This document shows, one piece after another, positions 24,707 to 33,873 of a stretch of DNA of 64,000 bases. The DNA is from DASPKX01 sp035627835. GTDB lineage: Bacteria; Verrucomicrobiota; Verrucomicrobiia; Limisphaerales; SXQI01. The stretch lies in assembly GCA_035627835.1 (NCBI GenBank), contig DASPKX010000110.1, forward strand, positions 3,728 through 67,727, in the 5' to 3' direction. The position numbers and the translations under genes are program-made. How positions within the stretch are numbered: the first letter of the stretch is position 1; the number at the start of each line of letters is the position of its first letter. The notes beneath the pieces were generated by a model. It was not told the DNA's origin, did no database searches, and worked only from the letters and a program-made list of their open reading frames with translations.

Positions 24707-25141
24707 TTACCGAATGCGAAGGTAAACAGAATGCTGCGGACAACCAGATCGATCTTTGGATCGGAGGCCGTAAGCCACTCGGTCTTCCTCCGCTAGTTCC
24801 ACCTGCTTAAGCACGAAAGTAAATTGCGTTGGCTTTTCGAGAATAATTACGCGGGGGTAAGGCTTGGTGGACATACTGTTAGCCAAACAGTAGTCCCCTA
24901 CGCGGCATTCTAGAGGCGTCTTCTGGAGTTTGCCCGTATGGGCACAAGCAGCAGCCACTTCACGGACTTGCTTTACTAACCTGACTCGTCGTCCCAGCGC
25001 CACTTGATACGCGAAATCCTCGCGTGCGCGGTCCTCGTCAGTACCACATGCCAAAATGGGGAACCAACGGTCATCAGAGAAAACCCAGAGTTCCCAGATG
25101 ATCTCGTTTTCAGGAATTGCGAATTCGTATTTCGTGAACAC
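24707..25141 (-). CDS. Hypothetical protein
   Basis: This 144-residue soluble protein has alternating strand-like and charged segments (ENEIIWELWVFSDDRWFPIL, RRVRLVKQVREVAAACAHTG, YPRVIILEKPTQFTFVLKQV). I do not recognise it. Three cysteines in the second half (Cys at TPLECRVGDYC and GCPQH) might bind metal. It is followed by nothing on the same strand and stands apart from the smpB group by 100 bases. Confidence 0.5.
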   Translation of the reverse strand: MFTKYEFAIPENEIIWELWVFSDDRWFPILACGTDEDRAREDFAYQVALGRRVRLVKQVREVAAACAHTGKLQKTPLECRVGDYCLANSMSTKPYPRVIILEKPTQFTFVLKQVELAEEDRVAYGLRSKDRSGCPQHSVYLRIR

Positions 25142-25241
25142 CGACCGTTACATCGTGGCAAACCGACAGTGAGTTGACGAGATCGGATGGAGGAGGCTTT
25201 AACGGGCGTGTGTGTCTAAAAAGAAACCAGCTTGCAGCCCC

Positions 25242-25697
25242 CTATTTCCCCTTGAAGCGGCCCATGAGCACCCGCTTCATTTCGCGTTCGGTGTCGCGCT
25301 TTTTGATGTCTTCGCGTTTGTCGAACTGGACTTTGCCTTTGCCCACGGCCAAAGCCACTTTCACTTTGCCGTTCTTCCAATAGAAGCTGAGCGGGAAGAT
25401 CGCGTTGCCTTTGACGCTGCCCAGTCCGAAGAGTTTGCGAATCTCGGATTTGTGCAGCAGCAACTTGCGGGGGGCTTTCGGCTGATGGTTGTAAAGGTTT
25501 CCGTGCGAGTATTCGTCAATGTGCGCGTTATAAAGCCAGACCTCATCGTTCTCAACGCGCGCGAAAGCATCGGAGATTTGCCCTTTGCCCGCCCGCAGGG
25601 ACTTCACTTCGGTCCCGTGCAGAGCAATGCCAGCCTCAAAGGTCTCAAGGATGTGGTAATCCCGACGGCCTTTTGGGTTGTTGAGGATGTCTGCCAT
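25242..25697 (-). CDS. smpB: SsrA-binding protein SmpB
   Basis: This 151-residue protein binds tmRNA and brings it to stalled ribosomes for trans-translation. It has the family's oligonucleotide-binding barrel with the hallmark GIALHGTEVKSLRAGKGQIS near residues 24-43, NAHIDEYSHGNLYNHQPKAP, and the basic C-terminal tail KKRDTEREMKRVLMGRFKGK, which folds in the mRNA channel. Length matches the family (about 150-160). It lies 60 bases behind rpoZ with a hairpin between. The tmRNA gene itself is not in the window. Confidence 0.97.
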   Translation of the reverse strand: MADILNNPKGRRDYHILETFEAGIALHGTEVKSLRAGKGQISDAFARVENDEVWLYNAHIDEYSHGNLYNHQPKAPRKLLLHKSEIRKLFGLGSVKGNAIFPLSFYWKNGKVKVALAVGKGKVQFDKREDIKKRDTEREMKRVLMGRFKGK

Positions 25698-25704
25698 AAA
25701 TGAA

Positions 25705-25733
25705 CCAGCCAGAAGATGTTGGCTTCTGGCTGG
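25705..25733 (-). terminator. Perfect 11-bp hairpin between rpoZ and smpB
   Basis: CCAGCCAGAAG and CTTCTGGCTGG pair perfectly with a 7-base loop, starting about 25 bases behind the rpoZ stop and 8 bases before the smpB ATG. No T-run follows, so partial termination, RNA processing or control of smpB translation are all possible. Confidence 0.6.
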
Positions 25734-25758
25734 GCGAAATTAACTTTGAACAGGACGG

Positions 25759-26004
25759 TTACCGCTGAGGGATATCTTCCTGCACGGCTTCAGTTTCAGC
25801 CTCGCCGGATTCCCAGCTCAATTTGCCCTCGATGATCTCCAGCAGCGCGATGTCAGCGGCTCCCAGGCCTGCGACCTCCAGCAGCAATGGGCGCCCTTGA
25901 GGGCCGCCATTGTTCAACTGGCGAACGCGGCGGGAAACGATGTTCACGAGAGTGTTGGCATTGCCAACCTTTGCTAACGCTTGCTTTACGATATCGCTAT
26001 TCAA
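25759..26004 (-). CDS. rpoZ: RNA polymerase omega subunit
   Basis: This 81-residue protein begins NSDIVKQALAKVGNANTLVN and contains NIVSRRVRQLNNG, the conserved helix that clamps the beta' subunit, then LGAADIALLEIIEGKLSW. The C-terminus is acidic. This short form with SRRVRQL is typical of Verrucomicrobiota. It aids assembly of RNA polymerase. It lies 95 bases behind the DUF1552 gene, with its own leader. Confidence 0.9.
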   Translation of the reverse strand: MNSDIVKQALAKVGNANTLVNIVSRRVRQLNNGGPQGRPLLLEVAGLGAADIALLEIIEGKLSWESGEAETEAVQEDIPQR

Positions 26005-26099
26005 TGGATCCTCTCCCTTTGGTTACAGGGGCGGTTAACGTACTCCAAGAAAGATGTTGTGCAAGCCCAAAGTTCTGCCCATTTACATCACCTTCGCAC

Positions 26100-27446
26100 T
26101 TACAGATTGGCAAGACGGCTTTCAGCGTCGCCAAATCGAGGCAGTTGAATTCCCATCCGGTCCAAAAGCGAGAGGTGCAGGCTGCAAAGCTTCCGGTTTT
26201 CGTCACCAGCTTTGCTGTAATCCAGCACGCGCCCGGTCTCGAGCGCGCCACCCATTTTGCCCACGGTAAGGACCGGGAGCCGCGTGTTGTCATGCCGTTC
26301 CCCTGACCACATGTTTGAGAGGTAAAGGAGGCAAGTGTTGTCGAGCACGGTCCCTTCGCCCTCAGGCATGGCGTCCAACCGCCCAGCCAGGTAAGCCAGG
26401 TTGCTCACATAATATCGTGAGATGCGCTCGTAGGCGTCTGAGAGATCATTGTGCGACGCGGAATGATGCGCATCGCGCACGTCCAGGAACGGGTAGAAGA
26501 GCCCCGACAAGTCGCGGCACAGCACCAGGGTGGCCACACGTGTCTTATCGGTCTGGAAGGCCAGCGCGACGATGTCGCACATGAGCTTCATGTGGTCGCG
26601 GATATCTTCGGGCAACCCGTTGTCCGGCCGCTGCATGGTAATGAGCGGCTTGCCCCGGTGGGCGGCGCGATCCGCGGCCTTCGTCTGTTCCAGGCGCATG
26701 CGGTCCACGCGTTTTTCAACTTCGCGGACACTGGTGAGATATTCGTCCAAGCGACGATTATCCTCAGCGCTGATTCGCCGACTGATGCTGGAGACGTCGT
26801 CTTTGACTCGATCCAGAATACTGGCAGTGCGCTTGTTGCCACGGTTTTCAAACAAGCTGTCGAACGCGAGGGAAGGGTAAACTTCCATGGGCACTGGAGA
26901 ATCCGCGCTCTGCCAGGAAATGTGCGAGCTGTAGGCCATCGAGAAGTTGGTCTCGTGATAGCCTGTGATCGGTTGCTCGCAACCAAGCACCAGGCTCGGC
27001 TGGACGGTTTCCTGCCCGATCTCGTTCGCGAGCACTTGATCCATGCTGATGCCGCCGCGGAGCACAGCGCCTTTCATCAGCGGCATCCCGGAAAGAATGT
27101 TGCCGGTTTGCCCAGGGTGAATCCCCACGCCCAGGGAAGGCTTATTGAACAGGCCGTTAATGACGTTGAGCTTGCTTCGGAAAGGGGCGAGTGGCTCCAG
27201 CGTCTTGCCGAGTTCCATTTCCGCGCCGCGCCCCTTGGCCCACCAATGATCGCCATTGATGCCGTTGCCCATGAAGATGGCGGCGAAACGTTTTGGGAAA
27301 GCCCCAGGCGCCGCGCCCTCCACCTTCGGTGTCGCGCTTCCCCAAACAGCAAGGGACTCCAGCCACGGCAAGGTCATTGTAACGCCGACGCCGCGCAAGA
27401 AAGCGCGCCGCGAGTGTTGTGCCATTCCGTTTAGTTGCATCGCCAT
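26100..27446 (-). CDS. DUF1552 protein with Tat signal
   Basis: This 448-residue exported protein starts with a twin-arginine signal (QHSRRAFLRGVGVTMTLPWL). The body matches DUF1552: FAAIFMGNGINGDHWW, GIHPGQTGNILSG, LACEQ-like VLGCEQPITGYHETNFSMAY, and C-terminal LLYLSNMWSGERHDNTRLPV. The family is always coupled to large PSCyt1/DUF1592 proteins in Planctomycetota and Verrucomicrobiota; a role in periplasmic oxidative or polysaccharide metabolism has been proposed without proof. The gene starts 4 bases behind its partner. Recognition of the family is strong; the biochemical role is unknown. Confidence 0.9.
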   Translation of the reverse strand: MAMQLNGMAQHSRRAFLRGVGVTMTLPWLESLAVWGSATPKVEGAAPGAFPKRFAAIFMGNGINGDHWWAKGRGAEMELGKTLEPLAPFRSKLNVINGLFNKPSLGVGIHPGQTGNILSGMPLMKGAVLRGGISMDQVLANEIGQETVQPSLVLGCEQPITGYHETNFSMAYSSHISWQSADSPVPMEVYPSLAFDSLFENRGNKRTASILDRVKDDVSSISRRISAEDNRRLDEYLTSVREVEKRVDRMRLEQTKAADRAAHRGKPLITMQRPDNGLPEDIRDHMKLMCDIVALAFQTDKTRVATLVLCRDLSGLFYPFLDVRDAHHSASHNDLSDAYERISRYYVSNLAYLAGRLDAMPEGEGTVLDNTCLLYLSNMWSGERHDNTRLPVLTVGKMGGALETGRVLDYSKAGDENRKLCSLHLSLLDRMGIQLPRFGDAESRLANL

Positions 27447-27450
27447 ACCT

Positions 27451-30400
27451 TTAGTTTCGGGCCAGGGCCTTCCCGTCCCGTTTGTTCAAGAACTGCTCGC
27501 TCGTCACAATGCTCTCAACCAGAGAGCTGAAGCGATATTGGTCGCGGTTAAGTTTCTTGCGCATCTCCTCAACCAGTGGCTCATCCGAAAGTATCAACGT
27601 CCGGCCTAAACCGTAAGCGAGCAGTTTGCGTGTGAGATTGTCGAGGAAATCGTCTTCGCGCTCGCTCCGAACGTATTCCACCAACCCAGCCAAACCTGTC
27701 CCTTTTGAGCCATTCGGGAAATCGGCGCGGGTGTCCACCGGCCTGCCGCCAAGATCCAGGTCGCGCCGCTCGCCCACCGGCCCATAAGCTTCAAAGACAA
27801 GCCCAAGAGAATCGAACCGCGCATGGCACTCAGCACAACCTTCGCGGGTGCGATGCTCTTCCAACGCCTCGCGCAAGGTGCGTTCGCCCATCGCTTTTTC
27901 ATCCTTCGGCAGCTCGGGGACGATCGCGGGCGGGGGTGGGATGCGCTCACCTAAAACCCGCCGCGCCACCCAATACCCACGCTTTACCGGGCTGGTGCGC
28001 AGGCCTGGTGAGTTCGCAGTTAGGAACACCGACATCGGCAACAAGCCTCCGCGGCCGAACGCGCTCGCGTTCTCCACGCGCACCCAATCATTCGACGAAG
28101 CGCTCGCCGCAGGTATTCCGTAGTGTTGGGCCAAGGCATGGTTCAGGAAGGTGTAATCGCCATATAGAAAATCGAGGGTCGAGCTGTCGCGTTGAGCGAC
28201 ATCCATTATTAAGCGAATCGGCTCTTCGAACATCGCTTGCCGAAGCTCGTTGTTGAACGACGGAAACCGCTCACGATCCACGCTGTTGTGTTGTTCGAAC
28301 CGGCGGAAATCGAGCCAGTTGCCGCCGAATTCCACGGCGAGGTTCCGAACGCGGGGATCCTGCAGCATGCGGCGAACTTCCGAGCGCAAGACTTTCGATT
28401 GGCGCAGCTTCCCGGATTCAGCGAGTTGCAGCAGGCGATCATCCGGCATGCTCGCCCAAAGGAAGTAACTTAACCGGCTCGCCAGGGAGTAATCCGAGAG
28501 CGGCTGTCGTTGGTGGCTCGCCTTTGCGCTCGATCTTTGCTGCGCAGCAGAACCGGCCGCTTCCACAAGATCCATCCGGAAGGAGAAGTGCGGGGACATC
28601 AGGATGCGCACAACGCAATCACGCACTGCTTCTTCGTGGTCCACACCGTTCTCCTGGCGGCTCGCCTGGTAGAACGCGCGAATGTCACTTTTCTCCGCGT
28701 CGCTCAAGGGCCGGCGATAAGCCTTGGCCGCAAAGCGCTCAAGCTCGCCAAGGTGATGGGTCTCAGCAGACGCGCGGAGCTTGTCGATGCGTGTGACGTT
28801 TTGCTCAACGATTTCGAAGTGCTCACGGATGGCTGCCTGCGCAACATCACTCGCCCCGCTGCGGATAGCTTTAGCGAGGTAGAATTCGCTTAAGGCGCGA
28901 ATCTTTTCCGGAGTGTTCACCGATTTATCCTCTGGCCTAAACGCATCGAATTCTGGGTCGCGCATGTAAGCGGAGTCCGTCCGTTCAAACCAAACGAAGC
29001 TGGTGTGCATCCGATGTGGGACGGAGGAAACCATCTCGAACTCATTCCACAACCGGTCCAGCTCTTTCTGCCCCGTTTCATCGAGAATCAAATCGTAGAG
29101 CGGTTGATCGTCGCGGAAATAGCCGGTCATACTATGCAGGCCGGCGCTCAATAAACGCCCGGCATTTTCCTGCTCCTTCTCCGCGTCCAAATACACGCGC
29201 GCGCGCTCGGTAATGTAGAACGCATCTGGAAAGAGGTCCGCGAACTGCGCAAACGCTGCTTCATAGCGCGCCCGCTCGGCTGGATCGGCTGGAACAATCA
29301 ACTCAGGATCAGCCCCGCGCTTCTTCATCGCTGCCATCTTGGCTGTCGCGGAGGAATTCGTGGTCAGCACCGCGGGAGGAAGAGCAAACCCGCCCTTCTG
29401 CACGATCGATGGAGTTGGCGCTTGAACGCGATTTGTCCGCCCGCGCCCCGCGTAAGCCGGTGTGTTGGTGTTAGTGGCCGCTGGTGCGCTAGCGGGTTTA
29501 GCAGCGACCGTTTCGATGACGGGCATGTTGGTTGAGGAGCCCTCCACCTGCAAAGCGCCTGGATCAAAGTTGCGGCGATTCGCGGCCATTTGGCGGTTCT
29601 TCCACATCACCAACGTCTGTGATCCTGACTGAACCCGTGGCGCTGAGAGATTCTTCACTTCCGGAACGATGCTGCCCCGCACGTGGAGCACGTAATCCCG
29701 CATCGCGCCGCACTGAGCAGTGACAAGCTCATCCTGCGCGCCGGGAGCGGGCAGACCGTTCCACATCGACTGCAGCCGAGCAATCGGTCCAACAACATGC
29801 TTCGAATCGTTCAACGTGGACCAGATCGTCTCCAAATATTTTGGGCTAACCTTCGCGCGGGCTGCCACTTCGGCGATGGTCGCATTGCGCATGCCCAACG
29901 CTTTGCGGTGCTTGAATTGCCAAGCCGCATGAAAATACGCGGCGTAATCCGTTGGCTGCCGTTTGTAAAACTCGACGATTCGAAATACGCCCCATTTATC
30001 CCGGTCGGTATCCGCAACGACCGGATGCGGCGCAAAGACCAACCCATCCGGGGTCAGCACCATGTGATTCGCCACCTCGCGGGCCGCATCTAAATACTTC
30101 TTAACGAGGGCAGGGGAGGTCGCCAGGGACTCTGCTGAATTGTCGAACCCAGCTTGGTTGGCCGGATCGACCGGGAAGGTGCGCGTCGGGCGAATGTCCA
30201 CACCCGTTAGGTCACGAATGGTATTATCGTATTCCGCGTTGCTTAAGCGGCGCGCTGGCACTGGCCCTGGATCTCCCGCATTCTTCATCGCCTCATGCCG
30301 GCGCACGTTCTCGATCCAACTGATGACGCTTCTGCGCTCGTCCTCGGAGGGTTGCGTCTTTGACTTCTTCGGGGGCATGTCGCCGTTCTGCACACGCTCC

Positions 30401-30675
30401 AGCACCAGCTCCCAGTGGCCAGGATCGTTCACGACACTCTCAAGCGATTGGTAGGGGCTGAGATCCAGCTCCGCTTTCTTCACATCAGAATCGTGGCAAT
30501 CGAGGCAATACTTCTGCAGGAAAGGCTGAACATCACGCGTGAAGCGCCCGCCAAGTTTCTGCTCGGTTGCGTCGGCAGCCCTCGCATCAAAAAGCATGGC
30601 GATGGCAAACGCCAAAAATACGCTGCATGCCCGACGACTGAATTCTCTATCGATGCGAGTCACTGGTCTTAACAA
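27451..30675 (-). CDS. PSCyt1-DUF1587-DUF1595-DUF1592-DUF1588-DUF1585 cytochrome-type protein
   Basis: This 1,074-residue exported protein begins with a signal peptide at residues 1-33 (ACSVFLAFAIAMLFDARAA). A PSCyt1 haem site CLDCHDS lies near residue 57. DUF1587 follows (RRLSNAEYDNTIRDLTGVDI near 145). A 300-residue central insert holds an Ala/Thr/Asn linker. Then come DUF1595 (YRRPLSDAEKSDIRAFYQ), DUF1592 (LASRLSYFLWASMPDDRLLQ), DUF1588 with a second haem-type CAECHARFDSLG, and DUF1585 (TRKLLAYGLGRTL). Two CxxCH sites suggest electron transfer in the periplasm. It forms an operon with the DUF1552 gene. Most relatives have about 750-900 residues, so the insert is long. Confidence 0.9.
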   Translation of the reverse strand: MLRPVTRIDREFSRRACSVFLAFAIAMLFDARAADATEQKLGGRFTRDVQPFLQKYCLDCHDSDVKKAELDLSPYQSLESVVNDPGHWELVLERVQNGDMPPKKSKTQPSEDERRSVISWIENVRRHEAMKNAGDPGPVPARRLSNAEYDNTIRDLTGVDIRPTRTFPVDPANQAGFDNSAESLATSPALVKKYLDAAREVANHMVLTPDGLVFAPHPVVADTDRDKWGVFRIVEFYKRQPTDYAAYFHAAWQFKHRKALGMRNATIAEVAARAKVSPKYLETIWSTLNDSKHVVGPIARLQSMWNGLPAPGAQDELVTAQCGAMRDYVLHVRGSIVPEVKNLSAPRVQSGSQTLVMWKNRQMAANRRNFDPGALQVEGSSTNMPVIETVAAKPASAPAATNTNTPAYAGRGRTNRVQAPTPSIVQKGGFALPPAVLTTNSSATAKMAAMKKRGADPELIVPADPAERARYEAAFAQFADLFPDAFYITERARVYLDAEKEQENAGRLLSAGLHSMTGYFRDDQPLYDLILDETGQKELDRLWNEFEMVSSVPHRMHTSFVWFERTDSAYMRDPEFDAFRPEDKSVNTPEKIRALSEFYLAKAIRSGASDVAQAAIREHFEIVEQNVTRIDKLRASAETHHLGELERFAAKAYRRPLSDAEKSDIRAFYQASRQENGVDHEEAVRDCVVRILMSPHFSFRMDLVEAAGSAAQQRSSAKASHQRQPLSDYSLASRLSYFLWASMPDDRLLQLAESGKLRQSKVLRSEVRRMLQDPRVRNLAVEFGGNWLDFRRFEQHNSVDRERFPSFNNELRQAMFEEPIRLIMDVAQRDSSTLDFLYGDYTFLNHALAQHYGIPAASASSNDWVRVENASAFGRGGLLPMSVFLTANSPGLRTSPVKRGYWVARRVLGERIPPPPAIVPELPKDEKAMGERTLREALEEHRTREGCAECHARFDSLGLVFEAYGPVGERRDLDLGGRPVDTRADFPNGSKGTGLAGLVEYVRSEREDDFLDNLTRKLLAYGLGRTLILSDEPLVEEMRKKLNRDQYRFSSLVESIVTSEQFLNKRDGKALARN

Positions 30676-30796
30676 AAGTTTTGTAAATGGATTGTCGGGC
30701 CGCCGTTTAAATCCAACCTAACGATACTAACGGGGAACGCGTCTCCATAGTAACTCAGCGCGATGCGTTGGGAAGTGGGGAAGTTTGGTAAATGCG

Positions 30797-32233
30797 TCAC
30801 CTCTCACGCTCCATTGGCGGGAGCCGAACGTGTGCTGCAACGATGCTGCCTGCTTCCAGCGTGAACGACAACGAGCCCCCCAACTGCTCCACGAACGCCT
30901 TGGTCAGCGGCAAACCCAGTCCCGTGTGATCCCGGGACGAGTGGGCTTTATCCCCGCGCCAGAACGGCTCGCAAAATTTCTCCACATCTGCCGCGGTGAG
31001 GCCCGCTGCGGCATTTCGAATCTCGATAACTCCCGCCTCGGCATCGCGCTTGCCATCAATGCGGATGATTGAACCTGCTGTTGCATACTCGGCTGCGTTT
31101 AACAGTAAGTTGTTGAAGATTGCGCGGCAGATCACCCGGTCGGTCGTGACAATTAAAGGCCTGACGACATTTCGAGTGATGGTGAGGCCCCTTTCCCGGC
31201 AGTGAGATTGTAGGCTTACCTCCAGTTCCTCCAATAAATCACCAAGCTCCACCGGCGTAACTTTTAAAGGAGTGAGATTCGCCTCCGCGCGCGAGATGGC
31301 GAGCAGGCTGCGAATCGTGTGCTCCATCTGGCTTGCGAGTTCCGATGTTTCTGTGGCCAACCCGCTCGTTGCTTGCGGATCGTCTGGCCAATCCAGCGCG
31401 TTTTCAGCGGCCAGCCGCAGCTCGGAAACGGGCGTGAGTAACTCATGGGCTGCGTTGGACGCAAACCGGCGCTCACGCTGGAACGCGGCTTCCAAACGAT
31501 CCATCAGGTGGTTGATTTGCTCGGCAATGGGCTTCAAATCCGACGGGAGGCTCGCTGCATGCAATCGGCTCTTCAAGGAGGCGGCGTCTATCGCGCTAAC
31601 CTCCTCCGCCAGTGCGCGAACAGGCGACAAAGCGCCGCGCGCGGCGCTTCGCACGAGGTAACCTGCAAGCGCAAGAAGGGCTGTGCCACCAAGGATGATG
31701 CCAAAGGCCAGGCGTCTGAGCAGTTTCTCCAACTGCACACGGTCGCGCGCCAGGGTGACGTTGATTGAGAACTTCTCCTGCAACGCCGGTTTCCCCGTTT
31801 CCACAGTGATGCCCACGGCGCGCCCGGGCCGGCCGTCAGGAAGGGTTAGGCTCCAGAAGGTCGGCTCGCCTCCGGCCCCCGTTCTGCGCTGCAATTCGGC
31901 GCCCGCGCCCAGGGACGGGGATTTGGCGAGGACGGAGCCATCGTTCAGCCAGACTTCGAAATACTCGGCGTGCGGACCGCCGTGGAACTCTGGCAACGGC
32001 GCGTCAGTGAACGCCAGGTTAATTCCCATTCTCCCTTGCTCTGGAAAACTCGTTAAGGTTCGAACCTTTGTGAGCAGCGAATGATCGAACTGCTCGACGA
32101 GCAAATTCTGAATGGAGGTGTGCAGCGCGAAACCGCCAATCAAAACCAGCCCCGCGAGGGTGGGCATCAAACCTCGGATGAGGCGCTGCCCCAGGTTCGC
32201 TGGCGACTTCGGCTGCGCAGCGGGAGCTGTCAC
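30797..32233 (-). CDS. Sensor histidine kinase
   Basis: This is a 478-residue inner-membrane kinase. The first membrane helix is at about 20-40 (GLMPTLAGLVLIGGFALHTS). A ~130-residue periplasmic sensor follows, then a second helix (AFGIILGGTALLALAGYLVR), HAMP, and HisKA with the phosphorylated His in ASNAAHELLTPVSEL. The ATPase domain has an N-box (IFNNLLLNAAEYA) and G2 box (TGLGLPLTKAF). The D-box is degenerate (RNAAAGLTAADV), as in some PhoR-like kinases. GTG at 32233 is preferred because it overlaps the regulator stop as GTGA. It pairs with the OmpR-type regulator. Confidence 0.88.
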   Translation of the reverse strand: MTAPAAQPKSPANLGQRLIRGLMPTLAGLVLIGGFALHTSIQNLLVEQFDHSLLTKVRTLTSFPEQGRMGINLAFTDAPLPEFHGGPHAEYFEVWLNDGSVLAKSPSLGAGAELQRRTGAGGEPTFWSLTLPDGRPGRAVGITVETGKPALQEKFSINVTLARDRVQLEKLLRRLAFGIILGGTALLALAGYLVRSAARGALSPVRALAEEVSAIDAASLKSRLHAASLPSDLKPIAEQINHLMDRLEAAFQRERRFASNAAHELLTPVSELRLAAENALDWPDDPQATSGLATETSELASQMEHTIRSLLAISRAEANLTPLKVTPVELGDLLEELEVSLQSHCRERGLTITRNVVRPLIVTTDRVICRAIFNNLLLNAAEYATAGSIIRIDGKRDAEAGVIEIRNAAAGLTAADVEKFCEPFWRGDKAHSSRDHTGLGLPLTKAFVEQLGGSLSFTLEAGSIVAAHVRLPPMERER

Positions 32234-32904
32234 TTCGCCTCTTCGATAATATAACCGAGCCCGCGGCGAGTTTGCAGCAGCGGTTCGGCGCCTTCCGGCC
32301 ACAACTTGCGGCGCAACGAGGAGATCGCAGACTCAACGGCGTTGCTGAAAATGTTTCGATCTTCGCTGTAAACGTGATCCTCGATTTCCGCTTTGGACAC
32401 AACTTCGCCCCTGCGCCGCGCCAAGTACTCGATCAATTTGTATTCCCTGGGTGTGAGCGGAATGGCTTCTTCCCCGCGCCGCACCAGGCGCGCGCCGGTG
32501 TCGATTTCCAGGTCACCCACCCGAATCTTTGGATTTTTATCCGCGTAGCGCCGGCGCACGAGTGTGTCAACACGGGCGAGCAGTTCGGGGAGGGCGAAAG
32601 GTTTTGGGAGATAATCATCCGCGCCCGCTTCCAAGCCCGCGACGCGGTCACTGACATCGCCTTTGGCGGTGAGCATGAGCACCGGGGTGTCGATGGATTT
32701 CTGGCGCAGCTTGCGCAAGACCTGCATTCCGTCCAGGCCTGGAAGCATAATATCGAGAAGGATAACGTCGTACGCGTGCTCGCTTCCGAGCCACACCGCC
32801 TCTTCGCCATTGCCCACCGCGTCCACCGCATAGCCGCGCTTTTGCAACGCCAGCGCAAGGCTCTTTTGCATCCGCTCCGAATCTTCGACCAGCAGCACCC
32901 GCAT
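32230..32904 (-). CDS. OmpR/PhoB-family response regulator
   Basis: This is a 224-residue regulator. The receiver domain starts MRVLLVEDSERM, has the phosphoacceptor Asp in DVILLDIMLPGLDG and the conserved Lys in LMLTAKGDVSD. The C-terminal winged helix (IPLTPREYKLIEYLARRRGE, then SAISSLRRKLWP and TRRGLGYIIEE) is of OmpR type. ATG at 32904 gives the canonical N-terminus and lies 4 bases behind the PepSY-like gene, so an upstream in-frame start at 32925 is unlikely. Likely target: the neighbouring PepSY-like gene, by analogy with similar operons. Confidence 0.9.
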   Translation of the reverse strand: MRVLLVEDSERMQKSLALALQKRGYAVDAVGNGEEAVWLGSEHAYDVILLDIMLPGLDGMQVLRKLRQKSIDTPVLMLTAKGDVSDRVAGLEAGADDYLPKPFALPELLARVDTLVRRRYADKNPKIRVGDLEIDTGARLVRRGEEAIPLTPREYKLIEYLARRRGEVVSKAEIEDHVYSEDRNIFSNAVESAISSLRRKLWPEGAEPLLQTRRGLGYIIEEAK

Positions 32905-32908
32905 AGAC

Positions 32909-33379
32909 TTAGTTGCGCGGTTCAACCTCGAAAATGCGCCCTTTGCGGTTGAGCTTCACTTCGTGTTTCTTCCCATTTTCGCTGATGTCGAAGCGATAGG
33001 AGATATCCATTTTGGTCCCTTTCTCCACGTGCTCGACTTTCGCGTGGGGAAAAGCCTTGCGCAGCGCTTTCTGCACGTTGTGCGGCACACTTTCCATTGG
33101 AAGATCTTCATCCAACTCCAGCACCTCTCCCGCGGCGGTGACTTCAGCCAATATGTTCTGCTTGCCAGCGGCATCCATCAAACGCACCTCGAAAATCTTT
33201 TCCCCGTGATCAGTGTCATCGTCGGCGCGTTTGATCTCGCAGTCTGGAAAGAGGCGCTTTAACGCGGCGGTGACTGCGGGCGGAAGAGCTTCGCTCTTGG
33301 AGTTATCCGCAGCCAGCAACACCCCCACGCAAGCAGCCAGGCCGAGGGTGGAAACTTTCCACCAGTTGAGAGGTTTCAT
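32909..33379 (-). CDS. PepSY-like periplasmic protein
   Basis: This is a 156-residue exported protein. The signal peptide (WWKVSTLGLAACVGVLLAAD) is followed by two PepSY-like repeats: ALPPAVTAALKRLFPDCEIK with the strand pair FEVRLMDAAGKQNILAEV, and SVPHNVQKALRKAFPHAKVE with YRFDISENGKKHEVKLN. Such proteins often accompany two-component systems that sense metals or envelope state and may bind the kinase sensor. GGAG lies 9 bases before ATG 33379 but only 3 before ATG 33385, which decides the start. Operon order: PepSY, regulator, kinase. Confidence 0.8.
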   Translation of the reverse strand: MKPLNWWKVSTLGLAACVGVLLAADNSKSEALPPAVTAALKRLFPDCEIKRADDDTDHGEKIFEVRLMDAAGKQNILAEVTAAGEVLELDEDLPMESVPHNVQKALRKAFPHAKVEHVEKGTKMDISYRFDISENGKKHEVKLNRKGRIFEVEPRN

Positions 33380-33441
33380 GCGCATACGCTCCAATCAGCT
33401 TGGCTTTTGTTCAATTACGGAAAGCTGATGGCCAATGACTA

Positions 33442-33861
33442 TCAAACTTTGACGCCACCCAACTCAAACAGCCGGGCTGACTGCTCGGGTGTTACTGGGA
33501 CCACCGACAACCGGGACTGCCGCACGAGCGCCATTTCGCGCAGGGTGGCGTCACCTTTGATCTGTTCAAGCGTGACCGGGGTTTTGAAGGGCTTGTGCGC
33601 CGCGATATCCACGGCGCTCCAATCGCCTTCATCCGCCGTTTTGTCCGGGTAATGCTCCTTCTTCACCTTGGCGATCCCGACCACCTGCTTCTCGCTAACC
33701 GAATGGTAAAAGAAAACCAGGTCGCCTGCTTTCATGGCGCGCAGGTTATTGCGCGCCTGAAAATTCCGAACACCCGTCCAGCTTGTCGAGCCGTCCGCGA
33801 CGAGCTGTGACCAGGCGTAAGCTTCAGGCTCCTGTTTCACCAACCAGAAATTCTTCCCCAT
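33442..33861 (-). CDS. EVE domain protein
   Basis: This 139-residue protein has EVE hallmarks: KNFWLVKQEPEAYAWSQL at the start, TSWTGVRNFQARNNLRAMKA, and DLVFFYHSVSEKQVVGIAKV. EVE/PUA-like folds bind modified bases, such as methylcytosine in DNA or modified RNA. Stand-alone bacterial EVE proteins (thymocyte nuclear protein 1 family) are thought to act in RNA or DNA surveillance. It sits between the RsbW-like gene and the PepSY-like gene on the same strand. Confidence 0.92.
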   Translation of the reverse strand: MGKNFWLVKQEPEAYAWSQLVADGSTSWTGVRNFQARNNLRAMKAGDLVFFYHSVSEKQVVGIAKVKKEHYPDKTADEGDWSAVDIAAHKPFKTPVTLEQIKGDATLREMALVRQSRLSVVPVTPEQSARLFELGGVKV

Positions 33862-33873
33862 AGCAGGTGGTGA

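Noticed and set aside
24700..25760. tmRNA gene next to smpB
   Set aside because: No tmRNA-like acceptor/T-arm ends or tag-peptide frame were found around smpB.
26451..27434. Plus-strand frame of 327 codons opposite the DUF1552 gene
   Set aside because: The minus-strand product is a clear DUF1552 protein; the antisense frame shows no domain and arises from codon bias.
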